NCBI GenBank assembly: GCA_011032825.1
Contig: JAADJZ010000001.1
Span: 992,001-1,056,000 of the forward strand
Length of the DNA: 64,000 bases
Origin: Massariosphaeria phaeospora
Taxonomy: Eukaryota > Ascomycota > Dothideomycetes > Pleosporales
Direction: 5' to 3'
The translations under genes were made by a program, and so were the position numbers. Below, in pieces: positions 34,797 through 45,953 of the stretch (positions are counted from its first letter, which is position 1; each line of letters opens with the position of its first letter). Below the pieces are notes generated by a model. That model ran no database searches. It had not been told where the DNA came from and saw only the letters and a program-made list of their open reading frames with translations.

Positions 34797-35153
34797 ACTT
34801 CTATACAACAAACCTTCTCGTACAAAGCCTCAACTTCTCTAGCATTAGATTGAAAACATAAAGCGGACAGAACACTACTATATTGCATGCTCGCCGTTTC
34901 CGGTAAAAAGGCCGCAGGTCTGAACACTCTAGGCGGCCCCAATGTAAACTCAAATATAATGAACCTTGATATATCAATTTTTTATGGTTTTTTCGGTCTT
35001 TAGCTAGTACATAAAGATGAGATCACAGCCCCTCGTGTCTCAGAACACACCTCGACATATAGTCAGCTCAATTGTTGGATTATGCGCTAACTATAAACTC
35101 AGAACATCTATAACACGAGCTAGCATGTTCCGCATCCACCTACCCCATCAAAC

Positions 35154-36688
35154 CTACGCCTTCTTCACCGGCGGACACAGCTTAAGCATAGCCTCCGGAT
35201 CTCTAATACCAGCATACTGCCCCTGCTGCACCCTCTTCATCGTCAACGCAGCAATCAGCGCCGCGCCCACGCCCGATCCATCCTCAGCCGGCAGAATCTC
35301 AATCGGGTCGTTCTTGCCCTTACCCTTGTCTGCCGGCCAGTCGAGTATCTCCTTGAGCGCTTGAGCGCCGCGGACTTTGAAATGCGGGTACTTGTTGAAG
35401 ACCGAGCCATCAGCGCCAACATGGCATGTCTCCCATCCCTTCTTTTTGCAAATGGCGGCGACACCACAGGCGGTAAGACGGGCTGCGCGGGTGCCGATGA
35501 GTTCAGCGAGGCGGCGCATCAGCTCGAGTTCGGGCTTCGTGGCGGCGATGCCGAGTTTGTTCTGAACAAGGTCGTGTGTTTCGCTGAGATTCTCGAAGGG
35601 GTCTTCCTCGATTGCGGCGGGGAAGCTGGAGTCAAGGGAGTATGGTTTTTGAAGTTTGCTGATGTTTTGGCCTTCGAAAATCTGGCAGTCGGGGTTCTGG
35701 TGCAGGTCGAGGAGAACGAGGCGGAAAAGCTCGCCGAGGTACAGGCCTGCTACCATCTTCTCGAAACTTTGTTGTCCTGGACGAGGCGATTCTTTGTCGA
35801 CGATGATGTCGTACGGAGTGCGTGGAAGGACCTGGTGCTCGTTGTCGAATGCACCCCATTCGCAATTGATGGCTAGGGGCAGCGAAGGGTCGAGGTTCAT
35901 GTGCGCAAGCTTAGGAATTGACCCGCAGTCTTCCATGTACGCGGCGTTGCAGCCTGTACCGAATATGCAACCAATCTTCACCGTAGGGTCCGTGTAAGCC
36001 GAGGCGATCATGGTGCCGGTGGTGTCGTTGACCAGGGCGGCGAGTTTTATGGGAAGATTACGCTCGCGAAGTGCAGCCTCAAACGGCGGAACTACGTCCT
36101 TGCCTTCTACCCCATCAATGTCGAAACCCTTGGTCCAGCGCTGAAGCACGCCGTGGTCAATGTAGTCTTGAGTCGCGGGGTAAGAGAAGGTGAATCCAAG
36201 AGGCAGATGGTCAAGATCCTCATTCTCATGGTGGTATTCGATGAACTGCTGGAGACAGTCCGCAACGTAGCCCCAAAGCTCATCTGCAGTGCCCGACTTC
36301 AGCTCCTCTGGTAGCCGGTACTTGGATTGTATTATATCGAACTCGCCCGCTGCCTCGGTGAGGGTTATTTCGCAAACTCGAAGATTGGTGCCGCCCATAT
36401 CAAGCGCGAGGAAGGTCCCAGTCTCGTGTCCGTCTGGCAATGCCATGCACCAGGTGGGGTTCATGGGCTACTGGATTAGCTAGTAGTCTGCGATGCTGTT
36501 CGCGCCCTACTCACTATGGTTCCTCCCTCCTTTGACAGGCCTCTCTCAAGCTCCTTGACAAAATGATCCGTGATTTCCTTGAGCTTTTCCGGCGTGACGA
36601 CAAACAGCTCCTCCAACCGGTCGATCTGGGTCAACAGATCCTTGGGCACATCGGCGAAAGAGCCTAGCGTACACGTTATCTCAGACAT
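35154..36688 (-). CDS. HXK1: hexokinase, two exons
   Basis: It phosphorylates glucose (and probably fructose) with ATP in the first step of glycolysis. Exon 1 is 36688-36515 and exon 2 is 36467-35154, giving 495 aa, the usual fungal size. The start MSEITCTLGSFADVPKDLL leads to GLSKEGGTI, then PMNPTWCMALPDG across a 47-nt intron (donor GTGAGT, acceptor AGTAG). The phosphate loop LALDMGGTNLRV lies at residues 78-89. The sugar-binding block LGFTFSYPATQ, the catalytic LVNDTTGTMIA, GCIFGTGCNAAYME and the late ATP-contact GSGVGAALIAAL are all present. It reads as a hexokinase, not an inactive regulatory homologue, since the catalytic Asp is kept. It is divergent from the Ayg1-type hydrolase across about 1.8 kb. 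Confidence 0.95.
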
Positions 36689-38458
36689 GCTCGCTCTGTT
36701 TCAGGTTGACCAAGACTGAAGCTCTGAAGGACGCGCCATAATGACCGGGGGGACAGGAGTAGCAAAGTGCGTTCGTACCCTTGCGCGAGGGTGGTTTCTT
36801 GCCAACCATGTTGGATAAACTAGAAGACGTTTGTCGATTTCGTGTTCGGGTAGCTCAAACCAGAGGAAGCACAGGTCTTGACGTTCTATTGTCGAGAAAA
36901 AGGTCGATCTGATTCTATTGATGTCAGTTTGACGAAGAGGGCAGCGCGAATGACAAGGTATAAAGGCGGGCGGTCGCAACGGGTTATACCGGTACTGCAA
37001 GACTGCCAATATCTGTCCTGAGAAGCAAACATTGCTTTTGAGCAAAGGAAAGCAGGTCGATTAGGATTGCTGCGGCTTACCGAAGATTGTATAATAATGC
37101 TAAGCAGCCTACCCCGCCGATGCTCTTACTCGATGCGAACTGTCGTGGGCTTCGGTAAGCAGCAAGTGTTTAGCAATATCCACAGTGCTAGAGATAGCTG
37201 GTCTCCAATTGGCGCATCTAAGAGGTGATTGACAAGAGCCTTGAGGTTCAAGAGCAAAATGCTCGACGCCTTTAGAGACGGCGGCCATCCCGCGTGATGA
37301 GAGAATCTCCGAGGGGCGGACGCGGCGGGATGACGGAGGAGCGCGGGAAAGAGGGGCACGTTTTGCAGCTTGCGGCCCGTGCTCACTGGCGCCCAGCTGC
37401 TCCACTTCACATCAACTCCCCTCTACACGGACTTATACACAGTTCAGCTCAAGCTTGGGCCAGATCACGACAGCTGCTTCTATAAATTCCACACCAGCAT
37501 ATCGGCCAGGATGCCGTCATCTAAAAAGAAGAATACCGCCAGGGGAGCCGAACCATCGCTATGAGGATGTTTGCGGGCAACCCTGATATGGCACTCCAGC
37601 TGCATTGAATCAGCTTTATATCGTATCAGTGGCGACTATAAGCAACATACTTATATCCAACACCTAATTTCGGCCAACCGGTTGTGGCAGTCGAGCTATT
37701 TGAGAGCAGTCTTGTGTTCTCTGCAGCGTTGTCCATAGGCACGACGCGCCCAATCACCCTCTCGTCAAAACTCATGCGGAAAATCAGCTGGCTCTGCATG
37801 TCGTAAGCTGTTCGAAAGCATTCTCGCGCGAAGGGTCATCTAACAACGTTGCAATCCTCCTATTTGGAGGCTATGTCTAGTAATCTCATTGGCCGTTCCA
37901 GCATCTAACAGTGGTCACAACAATCGCTCAGCGACGTTCTTGTGGAAGAGTTATATATTGGTCGAGATAGGAGTAAGTATCGCTGTGGTCCTTCCATGTC
38001 GAGCGATAGCCCGATTTCTTTACGTCCTTCAAGAAGTCACTCGAATTCCGGACTTCACACATCTTTTACCCGTGGGCAAAAGTACCTGGAAGGCGATTGG
38101 TATATGTATTGGCCTAACATCCATTCCGACACATTGCCAAAAGTGTCCATAAGAGCGATAATTGAACACCAATACGTTCCCATATATGATGTCTCACCAA
38201 AAGCGCAATGCAGCTTTTGGTAAGTTTCTCAGGTCTTCGGGTCCCCGCGCGGATCGTCGTCGGCTTTACGCAACATCAACACCGATCCCGGGCTGCACCG
38301 TAGAGTCCGAAGCCGCCGAGTAGTATCCAGGTTGGATAAATAAAGTGTCACTGGCGGAGAATTGGTTCGCGTTTCCTCAATCCGCGTGTCGTTTATTTAC
38401 TCTTCGAATCCTAACACCGATCGCTTTTTGCAAATTCTACTCATCGCCATCTTACAAT
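36689..38458. other. divergent promoter region between hexokinase and Ayg1-type genes
   Basis: I see no gene in 1.77 kb. An A/T-rich element GGATAAATAAAG at about 38333-38344 lies some 115 bp before the hydrolase ATG and may serve as a TATA-like element. The rest has only short chance frames. Confidence 0.45.
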
Positions 38459-39856
38459 ATGGCTGCCCCAGGTGGAAAGTTCTTCATACAAGATAACATC
38501 AAGAAGACGGCGGCGCATCATGAGAGCTATCAACAATTGTGGGAGACGAAGTGGAAGAAACCCGTACGTGGTCAATTGCCTACCACCAACATTCACCACC
38601 TACGCCCCAATACTTACTTCTGCATAGGCCGAGATGGGCGTGTATCCTTTCATGTTCGGTGCCGCCTCTGACTTCGAACCCATTGTCTCCGCCATGACCG
38701 AGCAAAACTTCCGCGAGCCATACGACTGGGACGCCTACGCTAAGATGTACTTCCCCCAGGCGGAGAAGTTGACCAAAATAGCAGAAGAGGCGGACAGCAA
38801 GGGCGAAGTCGAGAAGGCCAGCGAGTACTATCTTAGGGCGAGTGCGGTGTATAGGATCAGTCGATTCCCCGCGCCGAGGAGTGAGGTGCAGCGCGAGGCT
38901 TGGACGAAGGGAAAGGCACTATGCATCAAAGGATTAGGGTAAGTTTTGGTATATCCTACACTCCCCAGATCTCTCAATTGGATGTACCCAGTTCACTAAT
39001 GCAGTCCAGCATGCGACCCCACCCCGTGCACGAGGTCCAAATCCCACATACCCACGGCCTCCAAACCGAAGGCACCACAATCCCCGTCTACCACCTCCTC
39101 CCCTCAACCGCCTCCTCGTCGTCCCCTGCCCCCCTCGTCATCATCTTCACCGGCCTCGACGGCTACCGCACCGAACTCGCCGTCTGGATGGAAGGCTGGC
39201 GCCAACTCGGCGTCGCCACCGTCGTGCTCGAAATCCCCGGCACCGGCGACTGTCCCGCGGCAGCCTCGGACCCCACATCCCCCGACCGCCTATACAGCTC
39301 GCTCTTCGAGTGGGTCAGCCAGCAACCCGGCATCGACCAGGCCAAAGTCGCCATCTGGGCCTTCTCCACGGGCGGCTACTACGCCATACGCGTCGCACAC
39401 ACGCACGCATCCAAACTCGCCGGCGTCGTCGCCCTCGGCGGCGGCTGCCACCACATGTTCGACCCGGCCTGGCTTGCCGAAGTCAACCACCTCGAGTACC
39501 CGTTCGACCTAGCCAACACGCTCGCCCATAAGTGGGGCTACGGCAACGACGTCGCGCGCTTCACGGAAGAGGCTTCGGATAAGTTCTCGCTGCTGAAAGA
39601 CGGCACGCTGGACATGCCGACGTGTGCGAGGCTGCTGCTTGTGAATGGCACGGAGGATGAGATTTTTCCGATTGATGATTATTATCTGGCGCTGCAGCAT
39701 GGCGCGCCGAAGGAGGCGAGGTTTGTGAAGGGTGGGATGCATATGGGTGAGCCGATGAGCTTTTTTGTTATTCTTAATTGGTTGTATAAGCTTTTTGGTA
39801 TTGAGGCGGATCCGGGGAAGCAGATGCAGACGCTGCCGTTTAAACCGAAATTTTGA
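38459..39856 (+). CDS. AYG1: Ayg1-type alpha/beta hydrolase (pigment polyketide chain-shortening family)
   Basis: Exons 38459-38563, 38628-38938 and 39010-39856 join in frame to 420 aa. The start MAAPGGKFFIQDNIKKTAAHHE is followed by the helical cap region (MFGAASDFEPIVSAM, then SEYYLRASAVYRISRFP). The hydrolase core follows: the strand LVIIFTGLDGYRTEL, then the nucleophile elbow IWAFSTGGYYAIR with Ser258, an acid near Asp355 (LLVNGTEDE) and His383 (GGMHMGEP). In Aspergillus fumigatus Ayg1 trims a heptaketide naphthopyrone to tetrahydroxynaphthalene for DHN melanin; the triad positions there, as I remember them, are within three residues of these. The elbow is A-F-S-T-G, not strict G-x-S-x-G. 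No polyketide synthase or melanin gene is nearby, so the substrate is uncertain. The second acceptor (39009) was chosen to keep frame. Confidence 0.85.
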
Positions 39857-40199
39857 GGCGGTGGGGTGGGGGATTGCACAGGCGTTGGTCAGTAGATGCA
39901 TGGTTCTGTCGGAGGGTGTGATGTGTGACTTGTAGTTGATGAATGAATGTGGTTCTGGCTGAGTACACGGTGTGTACCTGAGAGAAGAGCCTGGGATGAT
40001 GGCGTGGGTTGTGGCACTGTGCGTACTCGATGACTTCCGCTGGACTTACAGTTGCGACAGACACATACGCACTCCGTCACCGTAGTCGAAGAAGTAAACG
40101 TAAGAGGTTTGATTGCGGCAACGCATAGTATTATATGAGCCACAACCACCTCACCAACTAAACTACCGCCTGCCACAATCTCACCTCACTCCACCCTCC

Positions 40200-40905
40200 C
40201 ACCTACCCCTTACCTCACACCCAACAACCTATACTTCCAAAACATAAGCATTATGTCCTCAAAGCTCGTACTTCGACAGTTACAGCAAACAAAACATGCT
40301 CAGCGGAACGTTCCTCCAAAAAGGTATACTCGCTCATAAAATCCAAATCCCAAATCAAGTAATAATTGCTTCATCAGGGCAATCATTCGTACAACAGACA
40401 AGAGAACCGCGAAGACTTACATATCACCTTAGCTCACCTCCTGCCACCTCCCTGCCTCGCGTACAACAACCTATACTCTCGCAAACGGTAGCATCGTGTC
40501 CCGGAGAGTAATTTTCGATAGGCGTGGTGACCGCAAATATGCTCAGAACATTCTTGATTTGGTCGCTCATAATAGTCGGTCAGAACAAACAATTGGTTCA
40601 TCAGGGCATTCGTACAACACACAAGAGAAATTCGAAGACTTACTTACGTATCACCTCAACCCACCTCACCTCGCGCCATCTCGCTCGCTCGCTCGCATAC
40701 AACAACCCAACCTACACTCTCAAAACATTAGCATCGTATCCCAGAGCGTAATTTTCAACAGCCACGCTGATCGCAAACATGCTCGCTCAGTGGAACGTTC
40801 CTTCACTAGAAGGCATACTCGCTCATAAAAATTCAGATATATGGGAATCTCATCAGGGCAGTCGGACAATACAAAAGAGAAGAAATGCGGAGACTTACAA
40901 TAGGG
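40200..40905 (-). repeat. three-copy degenerate direct repeat with splice-like ends (putative ncRNA)
   Basis: Three copies of a unit of about 223-255 bp are recognisable, ending at about 40420, 40643 and 40898 on the plus strand in GAAGACTTAC-like sequence. Shared blocks are ACAACAACC(T/C)A, TAGCATCGT.TCCC.GAG.GTAATTTTC, CGCAAA.ATGCTC, GGAACGTTCCT, ATACTCGCTCATAA, TCATCAGGGCA and ACAAGAGAA. Read on the minus strand each copy begins GTAAGTCTTCG-like (a strong 5' splice site), has ATGCTAATG-like branch sequence and ends TATAG or TGTAG before GTTG(GG)TTGTTG. It therefore looks like a repeated intron followed by an exon of about 50-64 nt. A TATA box lies upstream on the same strand. The exon-like parts hold stops in every frame I read, so a spliced non-coding RNA is the best guess. 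Confidence 0.55.
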
Positions 40906-41009
40906 TACGTGGACGGCGCGTCGTGGAGCGCGGTTGGTGGTGCGGGTGAGTGGGTTGTAGAGGTGCGGGTGGGAAAAAGGTGGAGGAGAGAGGGCGCGGA
41001 GGAGGCGGG

Positions 41010-41017
41010 CTTATATA
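41010..41017 (-). promoter_or_regulatory. TATA box (TATATAAG) facing the repeat array
   Basis: The minus strand reads GTATATAAGCC, then about 100 bp of C-rich, ATG-free leader, then CCCTATT and GTAAGTCTCCG at the outer edge of the repeat array. This arrangement resembles a promoter, a 5' untranslated exon and the first donor site. Confidence 0.4.
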
Positions 41018-41710
41018 CTTCTGCCAAGCGTCGTAATCTTGTCTTATCGTAGTGTCTTATCGGTGCGGTGATGCTGGTAGTGACGTGAGAGTGAAGTGCG
41101 GTGACGTTGTAGTGAGGTGAGGTGAGGTGAGAGTGCAGTGAGAGTGAAAGCCAGACACCTGCACGAGCACGTGGACCCTACCCTGCCTAGCCATTCCCAA
41201 CAAGCAACGCAGTAAAACGCTCTCGCATCAAGCACTCGTAGAGGAGAATTTAATTTGCCTACCAATGTTGGCTTGCTAGAGAGGTAGAGATAGTTTTGCG
41301 GGCCCAGTGTTCCTCTGACTGCATTTTCGTAACTTATTCCACGAGTGAAAGAATAGAGAACTCCATACAGGTCACGTATGAGGTGAGCTGCCTACTCTAG
41401 ACAGAGGTAATTAAATGCTCTAGTCGTCGATTAAAGTACGAGCGCGATGTATGGTAACTATTCGGTACGGGACATAGTCTAGTCCGAGCCGGAGCAAAGC
41501 AAGTACTTCATGCAAAAGCAAAGGGCTGTTGGGTAGGTCATTTCCTCGTGGGCAATCAATGAAAAAACAGAGTAGCGCCGAGCGCGAAGACAGAAATGTG
41601 AAGATGTTTTAGATACGAAGGCACAAGCACCAGCGAGACAAACCAACAACCCCGTATATTTACTACATACACTACACTGCATCCCTCTCCCAGCCAAACC
41701 CCACACACAA

Positions 41711-44700
41711 TCATACACTCGCACTATACCCCACCGGCAACCGCCGCCCACTTCCGCCCTTCCAGCGCCTATAAAACTTGCGCGCTTCATCCGCCCAAAA
41801 CACACAACTCGCCACCGCACACAAATGCACCAAGTCCAGCAGCCCCAGCGCCTCCGTCTGGAAGATGCGCTGCAGCGGCGGGAAGTAGATGACGGCGAGC
41901 TGGCCGAGCAGACTGCCGGCGACGGCGTAGTTGAACATTTTGTTCGAGAAGAGGCCGATTTCGCCGGCGAGGACGGACTTGGACTCGGAGCGGCAGGTGA
42001 GGGCGTTGAACATGTCGAAGAGCACGAAGCAGGTAAACGTCATGGTCGTGTCGCGGGCTGTGACTTCGCCGTCCGACGCCATTTCGCGGTAGTAGGTGGT
42101 GAGGGTGCCTAGCATGATGATGGAGGCGGATTGGAGGACGCGCTGGAGGAGTTGGCGGGTGAGGACCCGGGCTTGGCGGGGACGGGGTGGGCGGCCCATG
42201 ACTGCTGGGTCGACCGGTTCTACGCCGAGGGATTGGGCCGGAGGGCCGTCCATTAGGATGTCTGGGAGACGTTAGCCATTTCCCTTACGTTCAGACTGCG
42301 AGCACTTACTTATCCACAAGATCTGCATTGCATTTAGAGGATTCTGGAAGCCGAGGAAAGTACTCAGCAGGACAAGACTGAGAGCCGCGGCGCTGGTGCT
42401 AAGCTGGAAAGTGAGAAAGTTCTGGATGTTGTAGAAAATACCCTTTCCTTCCTCGATGGCGTTGAGGATGGTCGAGAAATCGTCGTCTGTCAGAATCATG
42501 TCTGCAGCCTCTTTGGCTACATCAGTCCCTAGCCGGCCCATGGATATGCCGATGTCTGCTTTCTTCAACGCTGGTGCATCGTTGACGCCGTCGCCAGTCA
42601 TGGCCACAACGTCACCACGGGACTGTAGCGCGCGGACTATCTTCATCTTGTGTTCGGGGCTGGTCCGGGCAAATATCGAAGTTGTTGTAATAGCTTGAGC
42701 AAGTTCTTCCTCGCTCATCTGATCAAGTTCATCTCCTCGGATAACGGAACGACCAATGGACGAAATGGGCATGCCCAATTTTTTTCCGATCGCAACCGCC
42801 GTGGTCTCTGCGTCACCTGTGATCATGATTACTTTTACTCTGCCAGCCATTAATCGTCGTATGGACTTCTCCACACCCTTACGGGGAGGGTCGCTCATCC
42901 CCACAAGTCCAGCAAAGATAAGTCCACGATAACTTTCATCCTCCCCAAGACCGAAAGCACGTTCAGGGGCTGAGGCTGGTGACGCCGTGCCACTTCCGGC
43001 TTTCAATGCCGATTTTCGGCCGTCTTTTGATGCACCGCTCGCAAAACCAAGAACTCTTAATCCTTCTTGTGCCATCGTGTCTGCCGCCTTCATGGCTTCT
43101 TGTTTGCGTCCTTGGTCCAGGACAACCTCGCGCCCCTGAGCCGTAACGTAAGTATCACATCGGTCTAGCACCCTCTCTAATGCTCCTTTTACATAAGCGA
43201 CATCCGAACCCGTGGCAAGTTCTGCCCCCGAGTTTCCTTTAATTACCACGCCCATCCATTTTCGTTCGGAACTAAATGGTGTCTCGTAGCGGCGAGCGCC
43301 AAGTCTTTCTCTTACGTCGTCCTCGCCAAAAGCGTCGATCAAATCAAGAAGCGCTACATCTGTAGGCTGTCCGACCCATCGACTTTTCATGGCGGATGTG
43401 TCGTCGCCCATTGTAGAAGACAAAACTGCCGCGGTCGAAGCAGAGGCTTGGGATGATTGAATATTTAATAGGCGAGCGTTATTGACAATGTTGCCTATCC
43501 TTAGTATGTTACGAGTTGGAGAGTCTAGTGTAGTAGCATCGTTCTTCTTCTTGACATCCACCGGAGACGGCTCGTCAAAATGCCAGATCTTCGTTACCGT
43601 CATATGATTCGTCGTTAAAGTACCTGGCGCATGTTAGGTAGAGGCAACAACTAATCCAAGCTCGACACATACCTGTCTTATCGCTGCAAATGACGTTCAC
43701 GGAGGCCAATGTCTCGACACTGGGTAGACGTCGAACGATTGCGTCTCTTTTGGACATTCTCAAGACACCTAGAGCCAGCGTTACGGTGACGATAATGGGC
43801 AGGCCTTCGGGAATAGCTGCCACGGCCAACGAGACGCCGATTTGGAACATTTCCAAGAACTCCCAGCCCCTCCACAGACCCAGCGCCATGATGAAAGCAA
43901 TAACTCCAAACGACATGTAGCTAAGCTCTTTCCCAAGCCGGTCCATGGACAGTTGCAAGGGCGTTCGAGGACTCTCAATTCCCTGTAGTGACGCTGAGAT
44001 GGCTCCGAATTCTGTATTGCCACCTGTGCCAACCACCAGCCCTTGGCCATAGCCCGAACGGACGAGGGTGCCCATGAATGCGATGTTCTTCTGGTCGTTC
44101 AGGCGTATATCTGCACCTACCGTTCCAGCAGCCTCGGACGCATAGTAGGGTGAACTCGAGCGTTGTGCATTAAGCGGAGATGTAATAGTATCTGGAGTCT
44201 TTGGCACTGGTTCGTTCTCACCAGTCAGATTGGATTCATCGATAGTCAGGTCGGCCGCATGGGTGATCCGAATATCCGCGGGGATGCGGTCGCCAGTATG
44301 GAACAACACCAGATCGCCCGGAACCAAAAGTGTAGCAGAAATTGTGGCCGAGTTCCTCTCGGCGACTTCCAGCGACGCGGCGGTATCCTTGACTTCATCC
44401 AACTCTACGCTCTCCGGTCCTAGTTCAGTCTGGGAGCGGCTGGCTCGATGCTGCTCTGCTCCGCCGCGGATGACATGGGCCGAGTGGGGGACCAGCTGGT
44501 TCAACGCTTCGATCGACTTCTCCGACCGGTATTCCTGCACAAAACCGACAGTGACGACGATTGTAACGGCAGCGGCTATGCTGATGGCGTCCTCGAGATT
44601 GCCCATGACAAAGGATATCGCTGCCGACCCGAGTAACAGTAGAATAAGCGTCTCTTTGAACTGCTTAAGGAACCGCAACCACAGAGGCTCTGATTCTTCG

Positions 44701-45019
44701 TGCGGGAGCTCGTTGCGCCCATGGCTATGGATTCGCGCGGCTGCGGCCGAAGGAGAGAGGCCATGCGGTGCAGATGTCGACAGCTTGCGCGCTGTTTCTT
44801 GGGCGGAGAGGAGGGCGTACGCGGCGGTTATCGACTGTTGTGAGGTTTATAGTTAGTACATGTGCCATACGGGTTCAACTGGGGCAACGGTACCGAAGGC
44901 GTCGCGCGTCTTTGCGGCGGATCCGGAGGCTGCAGCGACGGCGATGCGGCACGGGGAGGGTAGGCGGCGGCGGCGGAGGCATGGTACAACGGCAATGCAG
45001 GCGTTGAAGCTCTCGACAT
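41711..45019 (-). CDS. PMR1: PMR1-type Golgi Ca2+/Mn2+ P-type ATPase (SPCA), four exons
   Basis: It pumps Ca2+ and Mn2+ into the Golgi for glycosylation and secretion. Exons 45019-44894, 44834-43673, 43623-42310 and 42261-41711 join in frame to about 1,050 aa. The N-terminal block [20 protein letters not shown] and [19 protein letters not shown] are SPCA hallmarks. Also present are the actuator LTGENEP, the membrane motif PEGLP, the phosphorylation site [13 protein letters not shown] (split by a 49-nt intron), [32 protein letters not shown] and [20 protein letters not shown] (split by a 48-nt intron). An unusual Ser/Glu-rich insert lies between HVIRGG and TLLVPGD. The first exon is the least sure part: the donor GTACCG at 44893 keeps frame for [12 protein letters not shown], while a better-looking donor GTATGG fits a different N-terminal frame. 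It is divergent from RAD21. Confidence 0.92.
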
Positions 45020-45953
45020 ACTGGCATGGCCTAGAGGCCACTTTTGCGCGGCGGTCCGAACGTGGCCTGTCTGTGGAGCCGGGGCAGCAGACAGGGGAGG
45101 AAGAAATGTCTAGATAGTGGCGTGGTTATCGCATCGATGCTGCACGGAAAAGTGCGACCAGAGCCGCAAAAGGCGACGGCAACGACAGCGATGGTGTTGG
45201 GTTGCGTGGAGGTTGGCGGTGATGACCTCGAAGATCACCGTGTGCACCGCAGCCAAAAACGGTCTGCAGGCCGTCGCCGCAAGCGCAGGGGCAGGGGTCG
45301 GTAGCCGCGTCTGGGCTTTGGACGTCACGGGCCAGTAAGTGAGGTTGGAAAAGAAATACCAGCGGCGCCGCTGAGCATTTGGCAGAAGCCTCCAAAACTA
45401 TCGCTTTAGTCTGGTGCTGTTCGCAGCGACGCGACCGGGTGGGTGTCTTATTGATCTCTGCATCCAGCAAGTCGCCAAACCCCCACTTGGCACCCTGGAA
45501 ACACCAACGTTGCGTGAGGCCATGTTGATGTCCGCAAAGCTCTGTATGTTCGGTCAAGGTGCGCCTACTTGCCTCGACGGTGGAGTTTGACCTTGTGTCT
45601 GCAGTGTGGGTAGTGCTGTGGAGGGAGTGGAGGTCGGCCTTACCTAAGCGAGGTCCCGCCACCATTACTATCCCAGCCTCCGCCTTCACTGGACTCCGAC
45701 CATCCGCTACCTTGCATCTCCCTACGCGCCAAACCCATCGCTCCACCATCCACAACCCCAACTCCCGCTGGTATTTCGGATTTTGCGCCCACGCGCGGCG
45801 CCCTCCAACTCGTCGGCTGCGCGAACGAATATCTTCTGCGCCTCCTCTCGCCGACGCGCCACTGGGAACAACAAACAACAACACCATCCCACGCGCCAAA
45901 CCGCGCGCGCGTAACCCTCACACATCCGCCATCTTCTCCCAACGGTTGTCGGC
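45020..45953. promoter_or_regulatory. divergent PMR1 / RAD21 promoter region
   Basis: No gene is supportable in 934 bp. Near RAD21 there are MCB-like GACGCGCC (about 45853-45860) and ACGCGCCAAA (about 45890-45899). These could give G1/S expression of the cohesin gene, which is inference. Confidence 0.4.

Larger units (their letters stand above)
33112..35153. other. intergenic region with pyrimidine-skewed repeat tract
   Basis: No gene is seen in 2 kb. The part next to the TBC gene is ordinary promoter-like DNA. From about 34530 to 34760 the plus strand is almost all T, C and A in TTTAC/TTTTAC/TTCAC units, which creates a chance frame of Leu, Phe, Ser, Thr and Tyr. A stem-loop TATAAGAC-gaaaa-GTCTTATA follows at 34776-34796. 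Confidence 0.6.
39857..41710. other. intergenic region holding an intron/exon-like tandem repeat
   Basis: The gap between the Ayg1-type gene and the PMR1 3' end holds no protein-coding gene that I can support. Its main content is the degenerate direct repeat at about 40200-40900 and a minus-strand TATA box at 41010-41017, described separately. From about 41020 to 41710 I see only GGTGA-type short repeats (41115-41130) and ordinary sequence. Confidence 0.55.

Noticed and set aside
34556..34853. Leu/Phe/Ser/Tyr-rich frames resembling membrane proteins
   Set aside because: They are generated by the TTTAC repeat tract and appear in two frames at once.
45126..45899. 257-codon minus-strand frame between PMR1 and RAD21
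   Set aside because: No recognisable motif, GC-driven, and it overlaps the RAD21 promoter; no splice-consistent extension.
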